From the NCBI RefSeq assembly GCF_004352855.1, contig NZ_SJSC01000002.1, positions 62,001-126,000 of the forward strand: DNA of 64,000 bases, in the 5' to 3' direction. Below the pieces are notes generated by a model, which was not told the origin of the DNA, searched no databases, and saw only the letters and a program-made list of their open reading frames with translations. Position numbers and translations under genes: made by a program. The stretch is from Marinomonas sp. KMM3893 (GTDB lineage: Bacteria > Pseudomonadota > Gammaproteobacteria > Pseudomonadales > Marinomonadaceae). Of the stretch, positions 35,294 to 44,377 are shown one piece after another (the stretch's first letter is position 1; every line of letters begins with the position of its first letter).

Positions 35294-37090
35294 ATGCTAA
35301 CGCGATTTATGCAAAAACTCTTTCCGCCTAAATTGCAGCACTGGTACCTTTACGGGTTAGCCACTTTTTTCATTAGCACTCTATTACTCTCCTTCAGTCT
35401 TGTTATCTATTCTAGCGATGGCTCACAAGCGACCAAGCAACGAATTTATGAAGACTCTCTTTGGAACTCGTTACAGTTTCAGTTGCAGTCCTATCGCTTT
35501 CTTAACTATCTGGTAGAACTCGATAAAAACGATCTGCCTCTAAACGGCGCTGCCTATGCGCAATACGATCTATTAATGAGCCGTGTCGACCTGTTACGTA
35601 ACGGTGAAGTGGGTTATCTGATTCGCGGCTTAACCGGTGGCAGAACCGTACGCCTGCTCAATATCATTACTGGTGAACTGGAGCTGATCAGTTTAAACCT
35701 GTCGAAAATCGAAGAAGGCGACCTTTCCTATCTCAATGATATGACGACTCGGTTAAAGCGACTCGATAACCAGGTTAACGAATTTACCGTACTAGTCAGT
35801 CAAGGCACCAATAAATACATCGCCCGACAAAGACGCGCCCTAGGGGACAACCTAGAACGCGTCCGCATCCTCATGGTGTGCTTTCTTGCGAGCTTGTTTT
35901 TACTCTGCTTTTGCATTGTGAAAGGCTTATCTGTGTTCAGAAAGAATCAGAAAAAAAACCAACAGTTGGTTCAAGAAGTTCAAGATATTCATGATGAAAA
36001 AGCCAAAATATTGGCGCTTGTCGTGCAAGAAACACGACCTCAAATCCAGGCGTTATTAGGGCAACCCTCCAGCTCAGCAGGCAAAAACAACGGCTCCAGC
36101 CCCACCTTCTCAACGAACGTTAAAGAATCGGCAAATGAGCTGCTGCATACGATTAATATGTTTTCTGATTTGGTCTTGATGGACGCGCAAAAGCTCAACT
36201 TGGTGACAACCACCGAATCATTGCAAAAGAACCTCGACGACTATGTGCATATTTTCGCCCATAAATTACAACCCAAAGGCTTAAAATTAGTGAGCTATAT
36301 TGATCCTGCCTTACCCTCCATGATCAATCTAGACTTCAAACGCATAAAGGAAATCCTCTTAGAGCTACTGCAAAACGCCATTAGCCATACCTCAAAAGGC
36401 AGCATTAGCATTCATGTCAGACCTTCTAGCTTGGCGCCCCCGCAGAACAGCAACGGGGGCAATCGCTTTGCTATGTTACAAATAGCCATAAAAGACACGG
36501 GCTTTGGGTTAGAAAACTCGCTTCAAAAACACTTACGCTCGTCTCCTCTAACACAAAATGACCAGCACTCTATATTACAAAGCGACATTGGGCTGGGTCT
36601 GTCCCTTTGCTATCAGCTCGTTCACTTAATGGGGGGCGACATTCACTTCTCGAGCGAACCCAATACGGGAACCGAGTTCTGGGTTGATATTCCTTATGAG
36701 ACAGACCAAGAGCACACAGAAGAGAGAGAGACTTTCGTTTGTTCTTTGCAAAAAAGAGCGCTTATTTTCACCAAAGACATGCATTTAGCCCAATTTCTAC
36801 GCATGCAATTAGGGGATTTGAATATTGAGGCGGGATACTATTCGGAAGGCCCTCATCACGAAGAAGAGGAAATTGATCTGGTGATCATCACTGAACCTGA
36901 CTTGATCAGCCCAGAAACAGAAGCCAGTATTCTACAATGGCAAAAAAATGGCGCGCTGGTTTTATACGATCATCTCCTTGAGCTGGATGCAGAACACTGC
37001 CCTTACTTAGCGAGCGCGCAAAGTATCACTTTTCCCCTAACGCAATCTCAGCTAAACATACGCATCAAGCACTTTTTCCAGCGCTCATAG
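35294..37090 (+). CDS. Histidine-kinase-like membrane protein lacking the phospho-accepting His and Asp
   Basis: A 598-residue protein. Membrane helices at ~20-40 and ~192-213 flank a periplasmic domain. A HisKA-like helical hairpin follows (~235-290). Where kinases have S-H-E-x-R-T-P the sequence reads VVQETRPQIQALLG, with Gln245 in place of His. The second helix (ESANELLHTINMFSDLV) aligns normally. The ATPase domain looks intact: N-box LLELLQNAISHT, DTGFGLEN, DIGLGLSLCYQL. A C-terminal receiver-like domain (~475-598) reads DLVIITEPD, with Thr533 where the phospho-acceptor Asp should be. It may bind ATP but signal without standard phosphotransfer. Confidence 0.8.
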   Translation: MLTRFMQKLFPPKLQHWYLYGLATFFISTLLLSFSLVIYSSDGSQATKQRIYEDSLWNSLQFQLQSYRFLNYLVELDKNDLPLNGAAYAQYDLLMSRVDLLRNGEVGYLIRGLTGGRTVRLLNIITGELELISLNLSKIEEGDLSYLNDMTTRLKRLDNQVNEFTVLVSQGTNKYIARQRRALGDNLERVRILMVCFLASLFLLCFCIVKGLSVFRKNQKKNQQLVQEVQDIHDEKAKILALVVQETRPQIQALLGQPSSSAGKNNGSSPTFSTNVKESANELLHTINMFSDLVLMDAQKLNLVTTTESLQKNLDDYVHIFAHKLQPKGLKLVSYIDPALPSMINLDFKRIKEILLELLQNAISHTSKGSISIHVRPSSLAPPQNSNGGNRFAMLQIAIKDTGFGLENSLQKHLRSSPLTQNDQHSILQSDIGLGLSLCYQLVHLMGGDIHFSSEPNTGTEFWVDIPYETDQEHTEERETFVCSLQKRALIFTKDMHLAQFLRMQLGDLNIEAGYYSEGPHHEEEEIDLVIITEPDLISPETEASILQWQKNGALVLYDHLLELDAEHCPYLASAQSITFPLTQSQLNIRIKHFFQRS

Positions 37091-37190
37091 CATTGTCTTA
37101 ATGTCTTATCTCACCGCGCTATGGCCGCCAGTGTGGCGGGCAGCAACCTCATTCTTCAAGCAAGGCCAAAGCGCGTAACAACACCTTATC

Positions 37191-37691
37191 TTACAGCGAC
37201 CAAGTGAAATCCGTTGCGGCCACAAACGTGTCAACCAATCTCTCTAAACCGATTTGATCCGTTGCCGAGAAGCGTGCTGTTGATGGGCTGTCCATATCAA
37301 ACACTCCCACTAAGCGCCCCTCAACCACAACCGGGATAACCACTTCAGACGCCGACGCGGAATCACACGCGATGTGGCCTGAGAAGGCATGCACATCTTC
37401 AACGCGTTGGGTTTCTTGGTGTAAGGCAGCGGCGCCACATACGCCTCGTCCAAAAGGTATCCGAGTGCACGCTACTTTGCCAACATAAGGCCCTAAAACC
37501 AGCGCTTCGTTGCGGGCAAAGTAAAAACCCGCCCAATTTAAATCCGCTACCGTTTGCATAATAAACGCAGAAAACTGAGCGGCGTTGCAGATCAAATCAC
37601 GCTCCCCCGTCAACAAGCCGGCCAACTGGTCGTTCAATTCCTGATAATACACTTCAGGTGTGCTATTCGAGTTGACGTCTATCTCAAACAT
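37191..37691 (-). CDS. msrC: Free methionine-(R)-sulfoxide reductase (GAF type)
   Basis: A 166-residue single GAF-domain enzyme that reduces free methionine-R-sulfoxide. The three redox cysteines are at residues 75 (KVACTRIP), 85 (RGVCGAA) and 109 (HIACDSA), the same 10- and 24-residue spacing as E. coli MsrC Cys84/94/118. The short length and GPYVGKVACTRIPFGRG motif are typical. It is downstream of phoU on the same strand with a 180-bp gap. Confidence 0.93.
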   Translation of the reverse strand: MFEIDVNSNSTPEVYYQELNDQLAGLLTGERDLICNAAQFSAFIMQTVADLNWAGFYFARNEALVLGPYVGKVACTRIPFGRGVCGAAALHQETQRVEDVHAFSGHIACDSASASEVVIPVVVEGRLVGVFDMDSPSTARFSATDQIGLERLVDTFVAATDFTWSL

Positions 37692-37874
37692 GGGTGCTTA
37701 CCTAATCAATGAAAATAATCATCGAATGATAGGCAAAGTCAGATCAAGAACCAATATGAAATACGTAAAAGAATGGGGAATTGAGAGGCGCGATAGGGAA
37801 AAGCTGCCCTTGGTCACAACGCGACCTAGAGCAACTCATACTCATCAAAACAAGCGATCAATATAACAAGGTGA

Positions 37875-38585
37875 TTACTGGTTTACTTGGGCAGCAATCT
37901 CATGGGCTGGCGTATGACGAACATCCACCCCTTTCACCATAAACACCAAATGCTGGCATACATGACGTGAGTAATCGCCAATTCGCTCTAAGGAGCGTAA
38001 GACCCAGATAACGTTCAATACACGAGAAATACTGCGAGGGTCTTCCATCATGTAAGTAGCCAAAGAACGCAACGCCGTTTTGTATTCTTGGTCCACCGAG
38101 TGGTCTTGTTTTACAACGGCAATCGCGGCATCGATGTCTAAACGGGCATAAGCATCCAAGGTATCGCGAATCATACGTGACACCATTTGACCAATACGGT
38201 TGATCTCTACATAACCGCGAGGAGACTCACCTTCATCAATCAATTTCAGCGTTAATCGTGCAATTTTCTTCGCTTCATCACCCATACGTTCAAGCTCACT
38301 GACAGCTTTACTGATGGATAAGACCATGCGTAAGTCACCAGCGGCTGGCTGACGTTTTGCCAGTATACGGTTACATTCCTGATCGATGATGCCATCCAGC
38401 TCGTTTACCGTAGCGTCTTTGTCTTTCACATCTTCAGCTAAAGAACCATTGCTATCAATCAAAGCTTGAACGGCATTCTGTACTTGTAATTCAACCACAC
38501 CACCCATCGTCAGAAAGTGCTGACGTAAAGCTTCCAGCTCGTTGTTAAACTGTTTCGATGTGTGATCTGATGTTAGTTCTTTCAT
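37875..38585 (-). CDS. phoU: Phosphate-signalling protein PhoU
   Basis: A 236-residue all-helical protein made of two PhoU three-helix repeats, with the metal-binding type motifs EleRMGDEAKKIAR (ELERMGDEAKKIA) near residue 95 and LERIGDYSRHVCQ near residue 195. PhoU damps PhoR signalling when phosphate is plentiful. The pst genes are not beside it, and phoBR lies 12 kb away. A Pho box and -10 lie ~200 bp upstream. Confidence 0.95.
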   Translation of the reverse strand: MKELTSDHTSKQFNNELEALRQHFLTMGGVVELQVQNAVQALIDSNGSLAEDVKDKDATVNELDGIIDQECNRILAKRQPAAGDLRMVLSISKAVSELERMGDEAKKIARLTLKLIDEGESPRGYVEINRIGQMVSRMIRDTLDAYARLDIDAAIAVVKQDHSVDQEYKTALRSLATYMMEDPRSISRVLNVIWVLRSLERIGDYSRHVCQHLVFMVKGVDVRHTPAHEIAAQVNQ

Positions 38586-38958
38586 AATTAGTCCTTCCGC
38601 CTCGATGCCTTAATGACTGTAATGCGGTTTAATGGAAACCCGTTGATTGACTGTATTGCTTTAGCGTTTGGTTTTTCATCAAGGCTTAAAAAGCCATTAA
38701 GCAGTCCTTCCCAAGAAAATAAACAGAACACCAATATAAGATATTTGCTTACTCTATCACCAGACTACTCATATTAAGCCCGAACTATAACGCCACTGTG
38801 TTACAGAAATGTTAAAAATAGACTTTCCAGCACACCGCTCAGGGACTATTTCTCATCATAAGAAGATTCCCATATATTCCGATATCCCATAGACTGTTTC
38901 CATACAGTAATATTCTACGTAAACAACAATTACAACTACGGTGATAAGCGAGAGTTTT
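38586..38958. other. phoU/quinone reductase divergent intergenic region
   Basis: About 370 bp with no gene. It holds the phoU Pho-box promoter on the minus strand (38784-38817), and AT-rich DNA upstream of the quinone reductase gene. AAGCGAGAG precedes that gene's ATG. No other structure stands out. Confidence 0.5.
38784..38817 (-). promoter_or_regulatory. Pho box and -10 of phoU
   Basis: On the minus strand TTTTAAC, ATTT and CTGTAAC form a 7-4-7 PhoB site (38800-38817). TATAGT (38784-38789) follows exactly ten bases later as a -10. The same spacing is found at phoB. It would start a ~195-base leader before phoU. Confidence 0.6.
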
Positions 38959-39918
38959 ATGAAAGCAATGCAGATAATGAATTATGGCCCAGCAAGCGAT
39001 CTAACATTGGTTGACGTTGACACGCCAACAATAAATGCAGATCAGGTATTGGTAAAAGTCGGCGCGGCCGGCGTCAACCCTGTCGATACTTACATTCGCT
39101 CAGGCGTAAATAATTATTCTGCGACCTTTCCTCATACACCAGGTTCAGACGGTGCCGGTACCGTTATGGAAGTGGGCGCAAACGTTGTTGGTTTTACCGT
39201 CGGACAACGCGTGTATTTTAGCCGCAACCTAGGCGGTTCTGCCGCTGAATACACCATTTGTGCGCCAGATAGACTGTTCCCTCTGGCGGACTGCCTAAGC
39301 TTTGAAGAAGGTGCTTGCCTTGGTGTTCCTTTCACAACGGCGCATCGCGCACTGTTTGGACGTGCGCAAGCAAAAGCCGGCGACAAAGTATTGATCCATG
39401 GAGCCACTGGCGCCGTTGGTACGGCAGCAGTACAACTTGCGTTAGCCGCAGGAATGGAAGTTGTTGCCAGCGCAGGCACTCAAGCGGGTGTTGAACTGCT
39501 TAATCAACTGGGTGTGACGAACGTCATCTTGCACAATGAAGACAATCATTTAGCGCCTTTTCAGTCACTTGAAAACGGCTTTAATGTGATCATTGAGATG
39601 CTCGCCAATCACAACCTAGATCAAGATTTAAAAGCCTTGGCTTTTGGTGGTTGTGTGGCCGTTGTTGGCAACCGAGGAACCGTGGAGATTAACCCTAGAG
39701 ACTTAATGGCTCGTGACGCCTCAGTTATTGGTGTCGCCTTGGCAAATGCTCAACCAAAAGATCTACAACTTATTGCCAAAAGCATGCTGCCGCTGTTTCA
39801 AAAAGGCGTATTAAAACCCGTCGTTCGTAAAAGTTACCCATTAACCGAACTCGCACAAGCGCACGATGACGTCTTATTATCAGGCGCATTAGGCAACTTA
39901 GTGGTTCAAGTTAACTAG
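38959..39918 (+). CDS. NADPH:quinone reductase-like (zeta-crystallin type MDR)
   Basis: A 319-residue medium-chain dehydrogenase without zinc ligands. The N-terminal GroES-like domain (PVDTYIRSGVNNYSATFPHTPGSDGAGTV) is followed by the Rossmann motif HGATGAVGTAAVQLA (~150-165). It should reduce quinones or enones with NADPH in the cytoplasm. A GTG at 38941 is in frame, but the ATG at 38959 follows GCGAGAG. It stands alone and ends at a terminator. Confidence 0.88.
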   Translation: MKAMQIMNYGPASDLTLVDVDTPTINADQVLVKVGAAGVNPVDTYIRSGVNNYSATFPHTPGSDGAGTVMEVGANVVGFTVGQRVYFSRNLGGSAAEYTICAPDRLFPLADCLSFEEGACLGVPFTTAHRALFGRAQAKAGDKVLIHGATGAVGTAAVQLALAAGMEVVASAGTQAGVELLNQLGVTNVILHNEDNHLAPFQSLENGFNVIIEMLANHNLDQDLKALAFGGCVAVVGNRGTVEINPRDLMARDASVIGVALANAQPKDLQLIAKSMLPLFQKGVLKPVVRKSYPLTELAQAHDDVLLSGALGNLVVQVN

Positions 39919-39931
39919 CCATTACCGACCG

Positions 39932-39963
39932 AAGACACCTTATAGATCAATAAGGTGTCTTTA
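39932..39963 (+). terminator. Intrinsic terminator after the quinone reductase gene
   Basis: AAGACACCTTA pairs with TAAGGTGTCTT over an eight-base loop, ending in a short T tract. Confidence 0.7.
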
Positions 39964-40078
39964 CTATCACGCAACACCGTGAGAACGAACTAACGGACTG
40001 AATAAATCTCATCATCTCCCCTCTACTAAAGGCCTATTAAGACAGCTATACTTGGGATTATTTTCCACTACTATATTG

Positions 40079-40870
40079 ATGAGTTTATGTACTTTGACTT
40101 CTTCTGAATCTGACGTTTTCAGTTTGCCTAATGAAGCCGATACTCACGACCATGATTACCATCAACTTGTGGTGGTGGTTGATGGTAAGACCGACTTCGA
40201 TATTGAGGGTAAAAGCAGACAGCTTCCTACTGGTGGTGGCTGTATTTTGCCGTCTGAAAACAGTCATGCCTTTGCGGGCCTAGGCGACAATCAGATCATG
40301 GTGGTTAACCTTCCTATTCCACCACAAAAAGCCATTACCGACGAAGAATATGAGATAGTGTCACGGCTCTTTGACCAAGCGGCCTACTTTCAATTAAATC
40401 CTAGATTACAAATTCTAGCCTCCGCCTTATCTGGCGAGCTACAACAATACCCAAACGACCCAATGTTAGCCCGAGCCTGTGGTAACACCTTACTCAGCGC
40501 TATTCGCCATCAGTTGACGAATAACAAAGACGTAAGAGTCCGAGGCAACCAGCTGGACATTACTAAGCTGGATCAGTTTATCGAGCTCAACTTATCGCGC
40601 CGTGTTCATATTAGTCAGTTAGCCAATTTTTGTTTCTTAAGTGTGAGCCAATTTCACGAACGCTTTAAAGAACGAACCGGTATGACGCCTCACCAATATT
40701 TAATGCGCAAGCGCTTAGAACGCGCTCAAAAATTATTGAGCGAAGGGTTTCCGCCTATTCAAGTGGCAGAGATGTGTGGTTTCTCAAGTCAAAGCGCAAT
40801 GACGAATGTGTTTTCTCAAACATTGGGGATTACGCCACTGCGTTATCAAAAACAATTTCCAAAAAGTTAA
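40079..40870 (+). CDS. AraC-family regulator, probably of proline utilisation
   Basis: A ~263-residue protein. A cupin-like N-terminal sensor (DTHDHDYHQLVVVVDGKTDF, GGGCILPSENSHAFAG) leads to a C-terminal AraC double helix-turn-helix (VHISQLANFCFLSVSQFHERF, VAEMCGFSSQSAMTNVFSQ). It lies directly upstream of putA on the same strand. In Pseudomonas the AraC-type PruR next to putA activates proline catabolism, so a PruR-like role is inferred from position. The frame also opens at a TTG at 40052; the ATG at 40079 is preferred. Confidence 0.87.
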   Translation: MSLCTLTSSESDVFSLPNEADTHDHDYHQLVVVVDGKTDFDIEGKSRQLPTGGGCILPSENSHAFAGLGDNQIMVVNLPIPPQKAITDEEYEIVSRLFDQAAYFQLNPRLQILASALSGELQQYPNDPMLARACGNTLLSAIRHQLTNNKDVRVRGNQLDITKLDQFIELNLSRRVHISQLANFCFLSVSQFHERFKERTGMTPHQYLMRKRLERAQKLLSEGFPPIQVAEMCGFSSQSAMTNVFSQTLGITPLRYQKQFPKS

Positions 40871-40890
40871 TATTTCCACTTTTTTGGAAA
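40856..40890 (+). terminator. Terminator at the end of the AraC gene
   Basis: TTTCCAAAAAGT pairs with ACTTTTTTGGAAA (one bulge). The first arm overlaps the last codons. Confidence 0.6.
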
Positions 40891-41232
40891 ATATTCCATT
40901 TCGCTAAATGACAATATCTAAAAACCACTTGCGCACCATTCGTAAGCATTTCGATCATTTTAGCGACAGTTTTTGCACAGTTATCGAGCGATGTACGTTT
41001 TCTTCCATTAAAATCGGATTTTCTTATAAAAAAAACCGACTTTTTCGAAAGACAGTTTCTACACTCTGTCACTAAAGTGTGTCCATTATCCAGACATGCA
41101 ATTTTTTGAAAATTAACAGTAAAAATGAACCGTTAATAAAAAAGCAAAAAATCGCCTGATGCTCTATAACAACACACGGTCTAATCAAAAAAAGCCAACC
41201 GGCTTTTTGATTTGTAGCGGGAGAATCCGACC
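40871..41232. other. putA upstream region
   Basis: About 360 AT-rich bases with no gene. It contains the AraC terminator at its left end, a run of A/T-rich tracts, and a terminator-like hairpin (41183-41212) just ahead of the putA ribosome site GGGAG. AraC operators were not identified. Confidence 0.5.
41183..41212 (+). terminator. Terminator-like hairpin in the putA leader
   Basis: AATCAAAAAAAGCC pairs with GGCTTTTTGATT across AACC. The stem ends 21 bases before the putA ATG and lies just ahead of the ribosome site GGGAG (41220-41224). The arm GGCTTTTTG has the GC-stem-plus-U look of an intrinsic terminator. Any putA transcript must pass it, so it may attenuate. Confidence 0.55.
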
Positions 41233-44200
41233 ATGTTTAAAGCAATTGAAGTATTACAACCCAACTTCATTCAGCGACCACTAAACGAATTGTGGCAGCT
41301 CATTTCTCCTCTTTACAATACGGATGAGGAAAAGTGGTTAAACGAATTATTACCTTTAGCTAAACCGACTGACGCTGCGCTAAAAACCTGCACGGATGCT
41401 GCTACACAATTGATCGAACAAGTGCGTAAAGACGATGACAGCATGTCTATGATCGACGCCTTGTTGCTGGAATACAGCCTAGACACAAAAGAAGGCATTT
41501 TGCTGATGTGTTTGGCCGAAGCACTAATGCGTGTGCCAGACAAAGCCACTGCAGATGCTTTCATCAAAGACCGTTTAAGTGTGGCCGATTGGGCTTCTCA
41601 CGCTAAAAACTCTGATTCCTTCTTCGTTAACGCGTCAACATGGGGACTTTTGCTAACCGGCAAAATCGTCACTATGGACGAAAAAAGCGATGGCACACCA
41701 GCCAACCTAGTAAACCGCATGGTAAACCGTGTTTCTGAGCCAGTGATTCGTAAAGCGATGAACCAAGCGATGAAAATCATGGGACATCAGTTCGTACTGG
41801 GTCGCAACATCGAAGAAGCCTTGTCTCGTGGCAAAAGCTACCGTGACAAAGGTTACACCTACTCTTTCGACATGTTGGGTGAAGCCGCACTAACTTCTGC
41901 AGATGCAGACAAATACCTAAAGTCTTACGAGCAAGCGGTTGAATCCGTTGGTCGTGATACGTACACCAAAGGCTACCGCCCAACCATCTCCATCAAACTG
42001 TCTGCACTGCACCCACGTTACGAAGTGGGCAGCGAAGAACGCGTGATGACTGAGTTGTTCGAAAGCGTAAAAGGCCTTATCACGAAAGCACGTGCATTGA
42101 ACGTCGGTATTACTATCGATGCAGAAGAAGCAGATCGTCTTGAACTGTCTCTTCACCTGTTCGAAAAACTGTACCGTGACGAAAGTGTTCGTGGCTGGGG
42201 CTTATTTGGTTTGGTTATTCAAGCCTACTCAAAACGCGCGCTACCTGTTCTCGCTTGGCTTGCCGCTTTGGCTAAAGAACAAGGTGACCGCATCCCTGTT
42301 CGTCTTGTAAAAGGCGCTTACTGGGATTCTGAGATCAAACTTTGCCAACAACGTGGCATCAATGGTTACCCGGTTTACACTCGTAAAGAAGCGACAGACA
42401 CTTCTTACTTGGCTTGTGCCCGTTTCCTATTGAGCGAACACACTCGCGCGAACATCTTCCCGCAGTTTGCGAGCCACAACGCACACACAATTGCGACCAT
42501 CAGCTGCTTAGCACAAGAGCTAGGTGCGACCACGCAAGAATACGAATTCCAACGCCTTCACGGCATGGGCGATGCGTTATACAACAGCCTAATCAAAGGC
42601 AATGACATCTGTGTACGTATCTACGCACCAGTAGGTAGCCATAAAGATTTGCTACCTTACTTGGTTCGTCGTCTACTAGAAAACGGCGCCAACAGCTCTT
42701 TCGTTCACCGTTTGATCGATGCTCGTTGCCCGATTTCTGAATTGGTAGATCACCCAGTAACAACGCTAGAAGGCCGCAAGTCTCTATCGAACCCAAACAT
42801 CAAACTGCCAATCGACATGTTTGAAGACCGCAAAAACTCGTTTGGTCCAAACATCGAGATCGAATCTGATTGGGGTCCATTTAAAGCCAAAATTGATGCC
42901 TTCATGACGCAAGACACTCAATGGCGTGCTTTCCCTATCGTGGGTGGCGAAAAAGTAGAAACAGGCCAAACACATACCATTACTAGTCCATATGACCACA
43001 GTGAAACTGCGGGTCAAATCGACTGGGCGGACGCAGCAACGGTTACTAAAGCCATTGATCTAGCGGATGCGGCTTTCCCTGCATGGTCTGCACGTCCTGC
43101 CTCTGAGCGTGCTGATTGCTTAGACAAAACTGCCGACCTAATGGAAGAAAACTACCCAGAGCTAATCGCGCTTTGTCATCGTGAAGCGGGTAAAACCATT
43201 CAGGACAGTATTGACGAAGTTCGTGAAGCCGTGGATTTCTGCCGTTACTACGCGCAACAAGCGCGCAGCAACTTCGCAGCGCCTCACACCTTTACTAACT
43301 ACCTAGGTCAAGAACAAAGCGTTCAAATGACAGGTCGTGGTGTCTTCACTTGTATCAGCCCTTGGAACTTCCCATTGGCGATCTTCTCTGGACAAGTTGT
43401 AGCGGCATTGGTTGTTGGTAACACAGTGGTGGCGAAACCGGCTGAACAAACCAGCTTAATCGCGATTCGTGCGGTTGAATTGATGCACCAAGCCGGTGTT
43501 CCTACTGATGTACTTCACCTACTTCCAGGTGACGGTGCAACCGTTGGTGCGCCAATCACAAGCGACAAACGCATTGCAGGTTTGGCCTTCACAGGTTCAA
43601 CCGGCACAGCACAATTGATCAACCGTACCTTGGCAGCTCGTGGTGTTGCACCGGTTCCTGTTATCGCAGAAACAGGTGGTCAGAATGCCATGCTAATCGA
43701 CTCTACTTCTCTGCCTGAGCAAGTCGTTCGTGATGCCGTGCGTTCCGCCTTCGCTTCTGCTGGTCAACGTTGTTCAGCTCTGCGTGTTATGTTTGTTCAA
43801 GAAGACATCGCTGATCGAGTTATTCCGATGATCAAAGGCGCCATGCAAGAACAATCTGTTGGCTTACCTTACCTACACAGCACAGACGTGGGTCCAGTGA
43901 TCGACAAAAAAGCCCAAGCCATGTTGCTTGAGCACATTGAACGTATGAAAGTAGAAGGCAAATTGATCGGCGAAACCGCATTGCCGACGTTTGCTGACAA
44001 AGGAACCTTTGTTGCACCTACTGCGTTTGAAATTGCCACTATTGATCAGCTAACGGATGAGAAATTTGGTCCTATCTTGCACGTGGTTCGCTACAAAGCG
44101 AAAGACCTAGATAAGATCATCGATACCATCAACAACTCAGGGTTTGGTTTGACCATGGGTGTTCACAGCCGAAATGAAACGACATGTGCACGTATCGCAC

Positions 44201-44355
44201 GTCGCGCTCGCGTTGGTAACTTGTACATTAACCGCGACCAAGTTGGTGCCGTTGTTGGTGTACAGCCATTCGGTGGCCAAGGCTTATCAGGTACCGGTCC
44301 TAAAGCGGGCGGTCCACATTATCTACAACGCTTCGCTATTGAAAAGCAACTTTAA
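41233..44355 (+). CDS. putA: Bifunctional proline dehydrogenase / P5C dehydrogenase PutA (type A, no DNA-binding domain)
   Basis: A 1040-residue enzyme that oxidises proline to glutamate in two steps. The flavin-dependent proline dehydrogenase barrel spans ~130-480 (DAEEADRLELSLHLFEKL, RLVKGAYWDSEIK). The NAD-dependent P5C dehydrogenase spans ~540-1035 (ISPWNFPLAIFSGQ, TGSTGTAQLINRTL; catalytic Cys near residue 847 in SAGQRCSALR; INRDQVGAVVGVQPFGGQG). There is no N-terminal ribbon-helix-helix domain, so it should not repress itself, unlike the E. coli protein. The C-terminal ALDH-like domain of long PutAs is absent here but appears to be encoded by the next gene. Confidence 0.96.
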   Translation: MFKAIEVLQPNFIQRPLNELWQLISPLYNTDEEKWLNELLPLAKPTDAALKTCTDAATQLIEQVRKDDDSMSMIDALLLEYSLDTKEGILLMCLAEALMRVPDKATADAFIKDRLSVADWASHAKNSDSFFVNASTWGLLLTGKIVTMDEKSDGTPANLVNRMVNRVSEPVIRKAMNQAMKIMGHQFVLGRNIEEALSRGKSYRDKGYTYSFDMLGEAALTSADADKYLKSYEQAVESVGRDTYTKGYRPTISIKLSALHPRYEVGSEERVMTELFESVKGLITKARALNVGITIDAEEADRLELSLHLFEKLYRDESVRGWGLFGLVIQAYSKRALPVLAWLAALAKEQGDRIPVRLVKGAYWDSEIKLCQQRGINGYPVYTRKEATDTSYLACARFLLSEHTRANIFPQFASHNAHTIATISCLAQELGATTQEYEFQRLHGMGDALYNSLIKGNDICVRIYAPVGSHKDLLPYLVRRLLENGANSSFVHRLIDARCPISELVDHPVTTLEGRKSLSNPNIKLPIDMFEDRKNSFGPNIEIESDWGPFKAKIDAFMTQDTQWRAFPIVGGEKVETGQTHTITSPYDHSETAGQIDWADAATVTKAIDLADAAFPAWSARPASERADCLDKTADLMEENYPELIALCHREAGKTIQDSIDEVREAVDFCRYYAQQARSNFAAPHTFTNYLGQEQSVQMTGRGVFTCISPWNFPLAIFSGQVVAALVVGNTVVAKPAEQTSLIAIRAVELMHQAGVPTDVLHLLPGDGATVGAPITSDKRIAGLAFTGSTGTAQLINRTLAARGVAPVPVIAETGGQNAMLIDSTSLPEQVVRDAVRSAFASAGQRCSALRVMFVQEDIADRVIPMIKGAMQEQSVGLPYLHSTDVGPVIDKKAQAMLLEHIERMKVEGKLIGETALPTFADKGTFVAPTAFEIATIDQLTDEKFGPILHVVRYKAKDLDKIIDTINNSGFGLTMGVHSRNETTCARIARRARVGNLYINRDQVGAVVGVQPFGGQGLSGTGPKAGGPHYLQRFAIEKQL

Positions 44356-44377
44356 GGCGAGCAGAGGAGACAAGGCA

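Noticed and set aside
37125..37139. Small CCGCCA/TGGCGG hairpin after the kinase-like gene
   Set aside because: Six-base stem without a T tract; not enough to call a terminator.
37660..37866. 68-residue plus-strand frame between msrC and phoU
   Set aside because: Begins inside msrC on the opposite strand, lacks a ribosome site and has irregular composition; treated as chance.
44159..44377. N-terminal extension of the PutA-associated gene
   Set aside because: The frame is open back into putA from 44159, but that part is out of frame with putA and is not domain-like; the ATG at 44378 with AGAGGAGA is the clear start.
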